Part shown: piece by piece, positions 18,806 through 28,856 of the stretch
How the letters are laid out: each line of letters opens with the position of its first letter
Numbering within the stretch: position 1 is the first letter of the stretch
Source: Bacteroidales bacterium
GTDB lineage: Bacteria; Bacteroidota; Bacteroidia; Bacteroidales; UBA12077
DNA: 64,000 bases
Assembly (NCBI GenBank): GCA_030637515.1
Contig: DAOWGM010000003.1
Coordinates: 22,337-86,336, forward strand
Reading direction: 5' to 3'
The notes under the pieces: generated by a model
Database searches by the model: none
What the model was told of the DNA's origin: nothing
What the model saw: the letters and a program-made list of their open reading frames with translations, nothing else
Made by a program: the position numbers and the translations under genes

Positions 18806-20257
18806 ATGAAAAATCTATTCAGAAATTCTATTAAAAATAAGGTCTTAGGGCTTGTAATTTCTACAATAGTTGTGTTCTCAGTTATATGTGGTTATAGCAC
18901 CTGGAGAACTTTAAATAAAAAGCTTGAAGAAATTATCGTTAAAAACCTAAGCGAGAATATTAACATTACAGCAAATTATGTAGAAGTCTTTAGTAAGGTT
19001 TGTGATAATAAGGATAATCTAATAGAAAGTCTGCGAGAGGCAAACTATAATATGAAACTTGATGGTAAAGGATTTACTTTTATTTTGGATAAAGATGGAA
19101 GTTTATTAGTTCACCCGGTTTATGAAGGGAAAAATTTAACAAAAGACAATAAAGATTTTAAAAGGATTTATGAAGAAAAAAATGGAATGTTAAAATATAT
19201 CTCTCCTAAAACGGGTACTATGAAAATAACAATGTATGAGTATAATGAATCAACAGGATGGATTATATGTTCTACTGCGTTTAAGGATATAATTATTGGT
19301 GATAGGATTAAAGCCGTTATGAAGAATATTATATTAACTACTCTTTTATTAATGATAGTAAGTATAATAATTTTTAGCTTAGTTTTAAGTAACATCTTAA
19401 GTCCGATAAAAAAGATAGTATTTTGTTTAGGTAATTTAGCCAAAGGAAAACTGAATATTTCAATAGATGTTAAAAGAAACGATGAAATAGGTGAAATTTC
19501 AGAAGCATTTAATAATACTGTTGCTAAACTAAACGAAGTAATATCTTCTGTGTTAGAGTCTGTAAATAATGTATCTACAGAAAGTGCTCAAATAAGTTCT
19601 GTTTCTGACAATGTAGCTAAGGGTGCTAATAACCAAGCTGCATCTACAGAGGAATTATCAGCTACAGTAGAAGAATTAAATACAAGTACTCAGGTAAGTA
19701 GTTCTAACCTTAAAGATACGCAACAAATGTCACAATCTTCATTAAAATTATTAAATGAAGGGAGTGATTCTATTTTTAAATCTCTGGATTCAATTATGCA
19801 AATAGGTGAAAAAATTAATATCATTAGTGAGATATCTTTTCAAACTAACATATTAGCACTAAATGCGGCGGTTGAAGCAGCAAGAGCAGGTTCATACGGT
19901 AAAGGTTTTGCAGTTGTAGCCGGTGAAGTAAAGAAACTTGCAGAGAAAAGTAAAATATCGGCTGATGAAATAATTTCGATTAGTTCTGATGGTGTTAAAC
20001 TTTCTGAAAAAGCTCGGTCAAATACAAAGGATATATTGCCTGAAATTGAAAAAACTTCAAAATTAATTGATGAATTATCAGCTGCTATGACTGAACAAAC
20101 TACAGGTTTATCCGAAATTTCAAATACCATTAATGTATTATCGGAAGTTTCACAACAAAATGCTGCTTCTTCTGAAGAAATGGCTGCAAGTGCCAATAAT
20201 TTATTAGAAAATGCGAATAATCTTAAAGAAGCTATATCCTTTTTTAAGAATAAATAA
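18806..20257 (+). CDS. Methyl-accepting chemotaxis-type receptor
   Basis: The 483-residue protein (ATG 18806, preferred over GTG 18797) has a membrane segment near residues 10-30, a periplasmic single-Cache-like sensor ([19 protein letters not shown]), a second membrane segment near 170-195, a HAMP domain and an MCP signalling domain. The conserved hairpin tip ([14 protein letters not shown], then [14 protein letters not shown]) is intact and would contact CheW/CheA. The signal sensed is unknown. No che genes are in the window. A role other than chemotaxis is possible. Confidence 0.92.
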   Translation: MKNLFRNSIKNKVLGLVISTIVVFSVICGYSTWRTLNKKLEEIIVKNLSENINITANYVEVFSKVCDNKDNLIESLREANYNMKLDGKGFTFILDKDGSLLVHPVYEGKNLTKDNKDFKRIYEEKNGMLKYISPKTGTMKITMYEYNESTGWIICSTAFKDIIIGDRIKAVMKNIILTTLLLMIVSIIIFSLVLSNILSPIKKIVFCLGNLAKGKLNISIDVKRNDEIGEISEAFNNTVAKLNEVISSVLESVNNVSTESAQISSVSDNVAKGANNQAASTEELSATVEELNTSTQVSSSNLKDTQQMSQSSLKLLNEGSDSIFKSLDSIMQIGEKINIISEISFQTNILALNAAVEAARAGSYGKGFAVVAGEVKKLAEKSKISADEIISISSDGVKLSEKARSNTKDILPEIEKTSKLIDELSAAMTEQTTGLSEISNTINVLSEVSQQNAASSEEMAASANNLLENANNLKEAISFFKNK

Positions 20258-20483
20258 GTTGATTAATAATATTGCATAAATATTCTTTTATCTCACCAAC
20301 AATTTTCTTTCATTATTTATCTCGTATATGATCGAAATATTATGATTCCCTTATCTTTAAAGTAATTTAATAATTTTTTTCTTTAATCAGATTAGTATCT
20401 TCAAAAAATAAAATACCTAAACGAAACATCAAATCTTCGATTACTTTTATTAAATTGGTCACTTTAAAATTTAAAACGAAATC

Positions 20484-22115
20484 ATGAAAAAATTAGTCAA
20501 AATTTCATTAACTTTTACTTTAACCTTATTACTTATAAATAATATAAATGCCCAGGACAAAAGCGATTGGAAAGGTGGCGTTCCTGAAGGTTGTACATCA
20601 ATTACAGTTGGTAAATTAGCATCCGATGATGGATCAGTAATTACATCTCATACTGATGATAGTCACAGAACACGTTCTTGGATGGATATTCAACCTGCAA
20701 AAGATCATGCAGAAGGAGAAATGACACCAATGTTTAAGCGTACTGCTGATAATACAAAAGCAATGCCTGCATATAAACATGATAAAATAGGAGAAATTCC
20801 ACAAGTTAAACACACTTATCAATATATTAATTCTGCTTACCCTTGTATGAATGATAAACAATTGGGTATTGGTGAATCAACATTTGGAGGAAGAGAAGAA
20901 CTGCAGTCTGATGCCGGTTTAATCGATTGTCAGCGTTTGTGCCAATTAATGGTTGAGCGTTGCACTACTGCTCGTGATGCAATTAATATGGCTGGTGAAT
21001 TAGTTAAAAAATATGGTTGGAACGATTATGGTGAATGCTTAACAATTGCAGATCCAAAAGAAGTATGGCATTTCGAGATTGTTGGTTCTGGAAAAGATAA
21101 AGTAGGAGCAGTTTGGGTTGCTCAACGCGTTCCGGATGATCATATTTCTGTAAACGTAAATGCAAGCACAATTAAAGAGATTGATTTGTCAGATAAAGAA
21201 CACTTTATGGCATCAGAGAACATTTATGATGTTGCTAAAGAAAATGGCTGGTGGAATGAAAACGAAACTTTCCAATTTTGCTATGCTTATGCACCAGAAA
21301 GCAGAAAATCTTTTGCAGCACGTCGTCGTGAGTGGAGAATATTTGATTTATTAGCTCCATCATTGCATTTAGATCCAAACGCTGAAAATTATCCTTTCTC
21401 TGTAAAACCTGATAAAAAAGTTTCTTTAGAAAATTTGGTGATGGCTTTCAAAGATTATTATGAAGGAACACCTTATGATATGACCAGAAGCATAAAATCT
21501 ACTGACAAAGATGGTAAAACAATTATTTCGCCTTTAGCAAATCCTTTTATGCCTTACGATCAACTTGATATTTCAAATGTAAGTGGTGGCTGGTATAGTG
21601 TAAATCATGAAAATGGCAAAATTGATTTTCTTGGAGAAAGAACAATTGCTCGTTGGTATACAATGTATGCAACTATTATTCAATGTCGCGACTGGTTGCC
21701 TGATGAAATTGGCGGTGTGGTATGGCTAGCACAAGATAATGTTGCAACATCTATCTATGTACCTGTTTATTGCAGTGCTACAGATTTACCAAAATCATAT
21801 AAAACTCCAGGAAGAGTAAACGGTTATACAAGAGAATCAGCATGGTGGGCATTTAACAGAATGGGTACTTTAGCAGCTCAGCGATGGGGAGATACTCGAC
21901 ATGATGTTGATGCTGTTTGGAATCCAATGCAAAAGGAAATGTTTGAAAATCAGGAAGTATTTGAAGAAGAAGCATTAAAATTATATAATGCAAAGAAACC
22001 ACAAAAAGCAATTAACTATGTTACCAGGTATTCAAACGATAAAGCGAATGAAGTAGTTGAGAAAGCATGGGAATTAGGTGATTTCTTGTGGACTAAATAT
22101 GATGAAAAATTTTAA
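20484..22115 (+). CDS. Family C69 dipeptidase
   Basis: This 543-residue secreted peptidase has a signal peptide ending near residue 23 (INAQ). The mature chain reaches Cys37 in EGCTSITVG, which aligns with the N-terminal nucleophile of C69 (PepD) enzymes exposed after propeptide removal. Further family blocks are GIGESTFGGREEL and AWWAFNRMGTLAAQRW. C69 enzymes cleave a broad range of dipeptides; the signal peptide suggests a periplasmic role in peptide feeding. Confidence 0.9.
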   Translation: MKKLVKISLTFTLTLLLINNINAQDKSDWKGGVPEGCTSITVGKLASDDGSVITSHTDDSHRTRSWMDIQPAKDHAEGEMTPMFKRTADNTKAMPAYKHDKIGEIPQVKHTYQYINSAYPCMNDKQLGIGESTFGGREELQSDAGLIDCQRLCQLMVERCTTARDAINMAGELVKKYGWNDYGECLTIADPKEVWHFEIVGSGKDKVGAVWVAQRVPDDHISVNVNASTIKEIDLSDKEHFMASENIYDVAKENGWWNENETFQFCYAYAPESRKSFAARRREWRIFDLLAPSLHLDPNAENYPFSVKPDKKVSLENLVMAFKDYYEGTPYDMTRSIKSTDKDGKTIISPLANPFMPYDQLDISNVSGGWYSVNHENGKIDFLGERTIARWYTMYATIIQCRDWLPDEIGGVVWLAQDNVATSIYVPVYCSATDLPKSYKTPGRVNGYTRESAWWAFNRMGTLAAQRWGDTRHDVDAVWNPMQKEMFENQEVFEEEALKLYNAKKPQKAINYVTRYSNDKANEVVEKAWELGDFLWTKYDEKF

Positions 22116-22130
22116 TAATTGAAAAATAAA

Positions 22131-22206
22131 AAGTGTCATACTGAGCTTGTCGAAGTATGACACTTCTGAATGAAACAATACACTTCGACAAGCTCAGTGT
22201 GACAAT
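22131..22206. repeat. Inverted pair of a palindromic intergenic repeat
   Basis: The first copy, 22131-22165, has perfect 10-bp arms AAGTGTCATA and TATGACACTT around CTGAGCTTGTCGAAG. A second, inverted copy with the core CTTCGACAAGCTCAGTGTGAC lies at 22183-22204. The core resembles an intergenic repeat I recall from many Bacteroidota genomes. The pair can fold as one large hairpin and may act as a terminator for the dipeptidase gene. Confidence 0.75.
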
Positions 22207-22232
22207 TAATTTTTAATTGAATTATTACGATT

Positions 22233-23264
22233 ATGTCAATCAACAAACGTGGTTTTGCAAGTGATAACAACTCAGGAGTACATCCTGAAATAATGAAAGC
22301 CATTATCGAGGCTAATGAAGGTCATACAATTGCTTATGGTGATGATATTTATACAGATCGAGCAAAAGCTAAACTATACGAGCATTTTGGGAATGATATT
22401 GATATTTACTTTGTATTTATCGGCACTGCAGCAAATGTATTAGGTTTACATGCAGCAACTCGATCATGGAATTCAATAATTTGTGCTGAAACAGCCCATA
22501 TTAATGTTGATGAATGCGGAGCTCCTGAAAAATTCAATGGATTTAAGCTATTATCAGTTGAAACTCCAAATGGAAAGTTAACTGTTGAATTGATTCAAAA
22601 ACATATGCACGGCTTTGATTTTGAGCATCATTCTCAACCTAAAATTATTTCAATTACACAGGCAACAGAATTAGGAACGGTTTATACTCCAGATGAAATT
22701 AGAGTTCTTGCTGATTTTGCACATGAAAACAACATGTACTTACATATGGATGGCGCAAGAATTGCAAATGCTGCCGTTACTTTAAATCTTGGTTTTAAAA
22801 AGTTTACAAAAGATGTGGGAGTAGACATACTTTCGTTTGGTGGTACAAAAAACGGATTGATGTATGGTGAAGCAATCCTTTTCTTAAATAAGAAATTAGG
22901 TGAAGATTTTAAATATGTAAGAAAGCAGGCTATGCAATTATCATCTAAAATGCGTTTTATTTCTGCTCAGTTTGAAAGATATCTATCTGATAATTTTTGG
23001 TTTATGAATGCAAAGCATTCCAATGATATGGCTCAGCTTTTAGCAGAAAAAATAAAAGATATTCCTCAAATCCAGATTACTCAAAAGGTTGAAGCAAACG
23101 GAATATTTGCAATTGTTCCAAAAGAAATAATTGAAGATCTGAAAAACGAATATTTCTTTTACGATTGGGACGAATCCAGAAATGAAGTACGATGGATGTG
23201 TTCTTTCGATACACAAGAAGAAGATATTTTGAAATTCGTAGAAATAATAAAGAAAAAACTATAA
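22233..23264 (+). CDS. Low-specificity L-threonine aldolase (beta-eliminating lyase family)
   Basis: This PLP enzyme cleaves L-threonine or allo-threonine to glycine and acetaldehyde. The 343-residue protein shows FASDNNSGVHPEI at the start, AYGDDIYTDRAK, the HMDGARIANA motif and the PLP lysine K206 in SFGGTKNGLMYGEA. It lies 10 bp before the YhhN gene. A related beta-eliminating lyase activity on another amino acid cannot be excluded. Confidence 0.9.
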   Translation: MSINKRGFASDNNSGVHPEIMKAIIEANEGHTIAYGDDIYTDRAKAKLYEHFGNDIDIYFVFIGTAANVLGLHAATRSWNSIICAETAHINVDECGAPEKFNGFKLLSVETPNGKLTVELIQKHMHGFDFEHHSQPKIISITQATELGTVYTPDEIRVLADFAHENNMYLHMDGARIANAAVTLNLGFKKFTKDVGVDILSFGGTKNGLMYGEAILFLNKKLGEDFKYVRKQAMQLSSKMRFISAQFERYLSDNFWFMNAKHSNDMAQLLAEKIKDIPQIQITQKVEANGIFAIVPKEIIEDLKNEYFFYDWDESRNEVRWMCSFDTQEEDILKFVEIIKKKL

Positions 23265-23274
23265 GGAAGCATTA

Positions 23275-23901
23275 TTGAAACTAAAAAGTGTCCTGTTTGC
23301 AGGAAGTATTGCAGCAATCATATATTTTATTGGATTGTATTTAGATAATCATCTTTTGCGTGTAGTTTTTAAACCAATACCTGTTGTAGCTTTATTGCTA
23401 CTATTAAAACCATCTACCCGTTTCCGAAAATATATTTTTGTTGGTTTAGTTTTTTCCTTGTTAGGAGATATCTTTTTAGAAGTTTCTGATGATTTATTTG
23501 TTTTTGGCCTTTTAGCATTTTTATCTGGACACGTAGCTTATATTATAGCTTTTGTAGGAAGAAATCGCCAAAAGGCTATTTTGCCTTTAGTTTTTATTTT
23601 AGTTTATGGTATTGCAATTTATTGATTTTTATACCCAAATTTAAACGAAATGGCAATACCGGTATTGGTTTATGTTAGTGTAATACTAATGATGGTTTGG
23701 CGCGCAATAGCCCAACGAAAAATTGATAAATATGCAATTTACGCTGTAATAGGATCTTTGTTTTTTGTCTTTAGTGACATTACGATTGCAGTTAATAAGT
23801 TTTATATATCAATCCCTAATGCACAATGGATTATAATGATTACTTATTGGATATCACAATGTATGATTTTCTATTCAGCATACAAAGTTGCTAGCAAGTA
23901 A
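23275..23901 (+). pseudogene. YhhN family membrane protein interrupted by in-frame TGA
   Basis: YhhN proteins are small polytopic membrane proteins; one mammalian member hydrolyses lysoplasmalogens. The frame runs from TTG 23275 (preceded by AAGGAAG) through 116 residues to a TGA at 23623-23625, then continues in the same frame for 92 codons to 23901. Across the stop the protein reads on naturally (GIAIY-stop-FLYPNLNEMAIPVLVY). No frameshift is present. One change from TGG (Trp) would explain it. The gene is either a recent pseudogene, a sequencing error or read through. Confidence 0.8.
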
Positions 23902-24042
23902 AATATCCTGTATTTAGTCATGTTATTTTTAATAAATAGAAAATATCAACAATTGGAAGTCTTTTATTAACTAAATTTTCTACAATAGAATAATTCTAAT
24001 ATTTTTAGCCTTTCAGATTTTCTAATTTAAAAGCAAAAAATA

Positions 24043-25449
24043 ATGAGTGGCTTCTTTGGCAGTATTTCAAAAAAAGATTGTGTTTTAGATGTATTTTATG
24101 GAACCGATTATCATTCTCATTTAGGAACAAAAAGAGCCGGAATGGCTTTTTATTCTAAGGAAAAAGGTTTTCAACGTTCAATACATAGTCTTGAGGATGG
24201 TTATTTCAGAAACAAATTCGAAAGTAGCTTGCAAAAGTTCTCTGGAAATCATGGTATAGGTGTTATTAGTGATACCGAAGCTCAACCAATGGTTGTAACC
24301 TCACATCTTGGAAAATTTGCTGTTGCCACTGTAAGTAAGATTGTAAATATCGATGAGTTAGAAAAGCGATACATGAATCAGAATCGTACTTTCTCGGAAA
24401 ATAGCCAGGGTGAAGTAAATGCAACAGAATTGGTTGCAATGTTAATAGCAGAAGGAAAAGATTTTGTCTCTGGAATTCAAAACGTTTACGATTTAATCAA
24501 AGGATCTTGCTCAATGCTAATTTTAACAGAAAATAGCATAATAGCAGCAAGAGATAAATATGGAAGAACACCAATAATTCTTGGTCAAAAAGATGATGCA
24601 TTTGATGTTACTTTTGAAACATGTGCATTTCCAAACCTTGGTTACGAGTCAGAAGTATTCTTAGGACCGGGCGAAGTTGTTGAAATTAAATCTGATGGTT
24701 ATACTCAATTAAGAAAACCAAATGAGAAAATGCAAGTTTGTTCTTTCTTATGGGTTTATTATGGTTATCCACCATCATTTTACGAAAATATAAATGTCGA
24801 TGAAGTAAGATATAATTGCGGAGCATCTTTAGCAAAAAGAGATGATCTTGAGTTAGATTTTGCTGCTGCAATACCCGATTCTGGCGTTGGACATGCAATG
24901 GGATACAGTAACGAAAAGAAAATCGACTTAAAACGTCCTTATTCAAAATATACACCAACCTGGCCGCGAAGTTTTATGCCTCAAACTCAGAATATGCGTG
25001 AATTGGTGGCAAAAATGAAACTAATCCCAAACAAAGCATTAACCAAAGGTAAAAAAGCGGTTTTCTTAGATGATTCTATTGTTAGAGGAACACAGCTTAA
25101 AGACAATGTAAGAGATTTGCATAAAGCTGGAATTGAAGAAATACATATGCGAATTGCTTGTCCTCCTTTAACATATCCATGTGAATTTTTAAATTTTAGT
25201 CGATCAAGATCAAATATGGATTTGGCTACTCACAAAGCTGTAAAAAAGATTGAAGGAAAAGAAAACGTTGATATGAAAGAATATTCCGATTTTAATAATC
25301 CTAAATATAAAGCAATGGTTGAGCAAATCAGAAAAGATCTTGACCTTACAACATTGAAATTTCAAAAGCTTGATGATCTTGTTGAAGATATAGGATTACC
25401 AAAAGAGAAATTATGTACGCATTGTTGGGATGGAAGCAGTTGCTTTTAG
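24043..25449 (+). CDS. PurF-like amidophosphoribosyltransferase homologue lacking the N-terminal Cys
   Basis: The 468-residue protein has the PurF layout: an Ntn glutamine amidotransferase domain (about 1-230) and a phosphoribosyltransferase domain with the PRPP loop VFLDDSIVRGT near 340-352. PurF uses Cys at position 2 (MCGI) as nucleophile. Here the start reads MSGFFG, so that Cys is Ser. The C-terminus has three Cys (LCTHCWDGSSCF) placed like the Fe-S ligands of the Bacillus-type enzyme. I recall similar Cys-less paralogues in Bacteroidota. It may use ammonia, or act as a partner or regulator of a true PurF. Confidence 0.8.
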   Translation: MSGFFGSISKKDCVLDVFYGTDYHSHLGTKRAGMAFYSKEKGFQRSIHSLEDGYFRNKFESSLQKFSGNHGIGVISDTEAQPMVVTSHLGKFAVATVSKIVNIDELEKRYMNQNRTFSENSQGEVNATELVAMLIAEGKDFVSGIQNVYDLIKGSCSMLILTENSIIAARDKYGRTPIILGQKDDAFDVTFETCAFPNLGYESEVFLGPGEVVEIKSDGYTQLRKPNEKMQVCSFLWVYYGYPPSFYENINVDEVRYNCGASLAKRDDLELDFAAAIPDSGVGHAMGYSNEKKIDLKRPYSKYTPTWPRSFMPQTQNMRELVAKMKLIPNKALTKGKKAVFLDDSIVRGTQLKDNVRDLHKAGIEEIHMRIACPPLTYPCEFLNFSRSRSNMDLATHKAVKKIEGKENVDMKEYSDFNNPKYKAMVEQIRKDLDLTTLKFQKLDDLVEDIGLPKEKLCTHCWDGSSCF

Positions 25450-25493
25450 TACAGGATTGTTTATTAGATTATTAAAGGCAAGGAGAGGCGCTG

Positions 25494-25553
25494 TAAGTCA
25501 CTGGCGAATAGGAACAGATTGTAACTGATTTAGAAGTCTTTGTAAGTGACTTA
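25494..25553. repeat. Inverted repeat between converging purF-like gene and ygiQ
   Basis: TAAGTCACT (25494-25502) pairs with AGTGACTTA (25545-25553). The second arm overlaps the ygiQ stop codon. There is no long T run, so a terminator role is uncertain. Confidence 0.4.
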
Positions 25554-27446
25554 TTTTCTTCTTTTCCGTCTTTCAGATAGGTGAGTTTTATTTCTTGGAC
25601 CTTTTTTCGCAGACGATTTGCCAAAAAGTTTATCAATTAAATCATCGCGATTAACCTTTTTTAATTCAGAAATAATCTCGTTTCTGTATTCGCTTTTGTA
25701 CCAGAAAAAGAATTTACGTTGAGATAATTTATCATCCTTATTTCTTGCTACAGGAACTTTTTCCATTGTATATGGATTTATACCTGAATAATACATTACT
25801 GTTGCCAAAGTCATAGGAGTAGGTGTAAAATCCTGAACCTGCTCTGGTTTAAAATCCAAAAGCTTGGTTTCAACAGCAAGCTCGGCCATATGAATATTCT
25901 TACATCCCGGATGACTTGAAATAAAATATGGAATCAGTTGTTGGTTCAGCTGATGCTTTTTGTTAACGCGATCAAAAAGTTTCTTGAATTCATGAAACAT
26001 ACCAAAATCAGGCTTGCGCATAATTTTTAAAACATCCTCTGCAGTATGCTCTGGTGCTACTTTTAATCTTCCTGAAACATGATTCTTTATTAATTCATCG
26101 GCATAATCTGCGTAATTCTGATCATTGAGTTTATGCATAAACAAATCGTATCGAATACCACTGCCAACAAATGCCTTTTTAATATTCTTATTAGCATTTA
26201 CTGTTTTGTATACTTCAGTTAATGGTTTCGGATTTGTACTGAGATTTTTACAAACATTCGGATGCAAGCAAGAAGCTCTTTTACACTTTCTACATTGATC
26301 TAAATCAAAACCCTGCATTTTATACATATTAGCTGAAGGACCTCCCAAATCAGAAATATATCCCTTAAAATCATGCATTTGCGTAACCTGACCTACTTCT
26401 TTTAAAATTGATTTTTTTGATCTGCTACTAATAAATTTTCCCTGATGCGCCGAAATGGTACAAAAAGAACAAGCTCCAAAACATCCACGGTGCAATGTTA
26501 TTGAATGTTTTATCATTTCATAAGCCGGAATAGGGTCTTTTTTAGCGTATTTAGGATGTGGTAATCGGGTAAATGGTAAATTATATACTGCATCAATTTC
26601 AGATTCAGTAAGAGCCTCAAATGGCGGATTTACAATAATTGATTTGTGCTCGGTATTTTGAATTAATCGTTTTATACTTTGTAATCGGTTCGATTCTTCC
26701 TCAATGGTTTTAAAGTTTTCAGCATATTTCGCTTTATCCTTTTTGCATTCTTCATGATCGGATAAGTCAAAATCTTCCCAATCGTCTATTTTATTAATAG
26801 CTGATCGTTCCTCAATATATGCAGTTTGCGGAATATTTTGAATTGATTTATAAGGAACACCTTTTTCAAGTAAGTTAACCAATTCATTCAAAGGTTTTTC
26901 ACCCATTCCGTAAATCAGTAAATCTGCTTTACTTTCAGCAAGAATACTTGGTTTAAGCTTGTCCGACCAGTAATCATAATGTGTTAGTCGGCGAAGCGAA
27001 GCTTCTACACCACCAATAACTACAGGAACTTCAGGAAATAGCTTTTTTATAATATTTGAGTAAGTAATTGTAGCGTAATCAGGTCTAAAACCTGCTTTTC
27101 CACCGGGAGTATAGGCATCATTTGATCGTAGACGCTTATTTGCCGTGTAATGATTCACCATTGAATCCATACAACCTGATGTAACAGCGAAAAATAAACG
27201 GGGAGTTCCCAGTTTTTTGAAATCACGCAAATCGTCCTGCCAGTTTGGTTGTGGCACAATTGCAACTTTTAATCCAAGCGATTCCAGAACTCTTCCAATT
27301 ACAGCGGGCCCGAAAGAAGGATGATCAACATATGCATCACCACTAAATAAAATAACATCTAACTGATCCCATCCTCGGGCTACAACTTCTTTTTTAGTTG
27401 TAGGTAACCAGTCATTTAAACGATATTTTATTTTATTTTCTACCAT
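25551..27446 (-). CDS. YgiQ family radical SAM protein
   Basis: This 631-residue protein has an N-terminal YgiQ region (about 1-200, with DAYVDHPSFG and VIGGVEASLRRLTHYDYW), a radical SAM core with C322, C326 and C329 (CxxxCxxC in CFGACSFC) and the DUF3362-like C-terminus. The tail is strongly basic (SERRKRRK). The family's reaction is unsettled. The B12-binding-like N-terminal region is noted in the family. It converges on the purF-like gene. Confidence 0.92.
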   Translation of the reverse strand: MVENKIKYRLNDWLPTTKKEVVARGWDQLDVILFSGDAYVDHPSFGPAVIGRVLESLGLKVAIVPQPNWQDDLRDFKKLGTPRLFFAVTSGCMDSMVNHYTANKRLRSNDAYTPGGKAGFRPDYATITYSNIIKKLFPEVPVVIGGVEASLRRLTHYDYWSDKLKPSILAESKADLLIYGMGEKPLNELVNLLEKGVPYKSIQNIPQTAYIEERSAINKIDDWEDFDLSDHEECKKDKAKYAENFKTIEEESNRLQSIKRLIQNTEHKSIIVNPPFEALTESEIDAVYNLPFTRLPHPKYAKKDPIPAYEMIKHSITLHRGCFGACSFCTISAHQGKFISSRSKKSILKEVGQVTQMHDFKGYISDLGGPSANMYKMQGFDLDQCRKCKRASCLHPNVCKNLSTNPKPLTEVYKTVNANKNIKKAFVGSGIRYDLFMHKLNDQNYADYADELIKNHVSGRLKVAPEHTAEDVLKIMRKPDFGMFHEFKKLFDRVNKKHQLNQQLIPYFISSHPGCKNIHMAELAVETKLLDFKPEQVQDFTPTPMTLATVMYYSGINPYTMEKVPVARNKDDKLSQRKFFFWYKSEYRNEIISELKKVNRDDLIDKLFGKSSAKKGPRNKTHLSERRKRRK

Positions 27447-27460
27447 AAGCTGAACAAATG

Positions 27461-27468
27461 CAAAGGTA
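27461..27468 (-). promoter_or_regulatory. Putative -7 element of ygiQ
   Basis: On the minus strand TACCTTTG matches TAnnTTTG and lies 14 nt before the ATG at 27446, implying a very short leader. Confidence 0.4.
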
Positions 27469-27582
27469 GCTTAAAAGGTCTAATTAATTGTTATCTTAAA
27501 TTTGAAGTTACTTGAGAATTATTTTCTATTTAGAAAGGAATTATACTATTCGCAAGTATTTAAGTAACTGAATATTATGTTC

Positions 27583-28791
27583 TTATGGAATTAATACGGA
27601 GCTATCACCATAACTTAAAAATCTGAAATCATTACTCAAAGCAAAGTCATAAACTTTCTTCCAATTATCTCCAATAAAAGCAGCAATCAACAATAATAAA
27701 GTACTATTTGGCTGATGAAAGTTTGTAATTAGTAAATCAACTATTCTAAACTGATAACCAGGGAATATCATTATTTGAGTTGAAGCATGAAGTTCAGTTA
27801 TAGAATTACTTTTTATATAATCTAACAATGCTTTGAGTGCTTCTATTTTGGTAATATTATCTTTTAGTTTGTATGCTTCCCACTGTGAAATATGTGGTTC
27901 AAAACCAGTATTAGTTAATAGTTTTACTCCAAGCCAGTATATGCTTTCTATGGTTCTCACAGAAGTTGTTCCCACTGCAACTATCTTTTCTGAATTGAGA
28001 AGATTTTCAATATTGTCTTTTCTAACAACAAAATGCTCTGTATGCATTTCGTGTTCGTTAATTGTTTCCGATTTTACGGGAGTAAAAGTGCCTGCACCAA
28101 CATGTAAGGTAACTTCTTCAATGCTAATTTGTTTTTCTTTAAGCTTTGCTAATACGTTTTCGGTAAAATGTAATCCGGCTGTAGGTGCAGCAACCGAACC
28201 TTTTAATTTTGAATAAACAGTCTGGTATCGGTCTTTATCAATTGTTTCTGATTCTCGTTTTAAGTACGGTGGAATAGGAGTAGCTCCAATATTTTCAAGT
28301 ATTTCGCTAAATGTAAAATCTGAATTATTCCACGAAAATTCAATAATCTGAGTATTTCCTTGTGGTAAAACTTTTGAGGCAATAAGTTCAATATCAGTAT
28401 TTTTAATTGATATTTTTTTCTTTAGATCCTGATCTTTCCATTTTTTAAGATTCCCAACAATACATTTCCATGTAATTTTCTCAGTTTGCTGAAAAGCCAA
28501 AACATAATCGGAAGGTTCAATAGGTTCTAGGCAAAATATTTCAATTTGTGCTCCGGTTTCTTTAAAGAATTTTAATCGTGCTTGAATAACCTTTGTATTA
28601 TTAAAAACACAAGTAGTCTTTGAATCAATATATTGATCGATATTAGTAAATTTATCTTTACTAACTTTTCCTTTATTATAAACCAATAATTGAGACTGAT
28701 CCCTTTGTTCTAATGGGTATTTAGCTATCCGGTTATCAGGGAGCTCATAGCTATAATCTTCAATTCTTATATTTTCCGGATTTATATTCAT
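27583..28791 (-). CDS. queA: S-adenosylmethionine:tRNA ribosyltransferase-isomerase QueA
   Basis: QueA adds a ribosyl group from AdoMet to 7-aminomethyl-7-deazaguanine in tRNA, giving epoxyqueuosine. The frame extends to 28833, but the ATG at 28791 (MNINPENI) is preferred: a -7 box lies just upstream at 28812, inside the extension. This gives 402 residues. Motifs are YELPDNRIAKYPLEQRDQSQLL (in part), FNNTKVIQARL, GSVAAPTAGLHFT and VGAGTFTPV. The C-terminal third is divergent but retains NFHQPNSTLLLLIAAF. Confidence 0.94.
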   Translation of the reverse strand: MNINPENIRIEDYSYELPDNRIAKYPLEQRDQSQLLVYNKGKVSKDKFTNIDQYIDSKTTCVFNNTKVIQARLKFFKETGAQIEIFCLEPIEPSDYVLAFQQTEKITWKCIVGNLKKWKDQDLKKKISIKNTDIELIASKVLPQGNTQIIEFSWNNSDFTFSEILENIGATPIPPYLKRESETIDKDRYQTVYSKLKGSVAAPTAGLHFTENVLAKLKEKQISIEEVTLHVGAGTFTPVKSETINEHEMHTEHFVVRKDNIENLLNSEKIVAVGTTSVRTIESIYWLGVKLLTNTGFEPHISQWEAYKLKDNITKIEALKALLDYIKSNSITELHASTQIMIFPGYQFRIVDLLITNFHQPNSTLLLLIAAFIGDNWKKVYDFALSNDFRFLSYGDSSVLIP

Positions 28792-28811
28792 CTTATTCCT
28801 TTTTGCGTGTG

Positions 28812-28819
28812 CAAAAATA
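28812..28819 (-). promoter_or_regulatory. Putative -7 element of queA
   Basis: On the minus strand TATTTTTG matches TAnnTTTG. Transcription would start near 28805, which rules against the upstream start codon at 28833 and supports ATG 28791. Confidence 0.5.
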
Positions 28820-28856
28820 ACTAATTTTACCACATAAAAATTAAAATAGATTTGAA

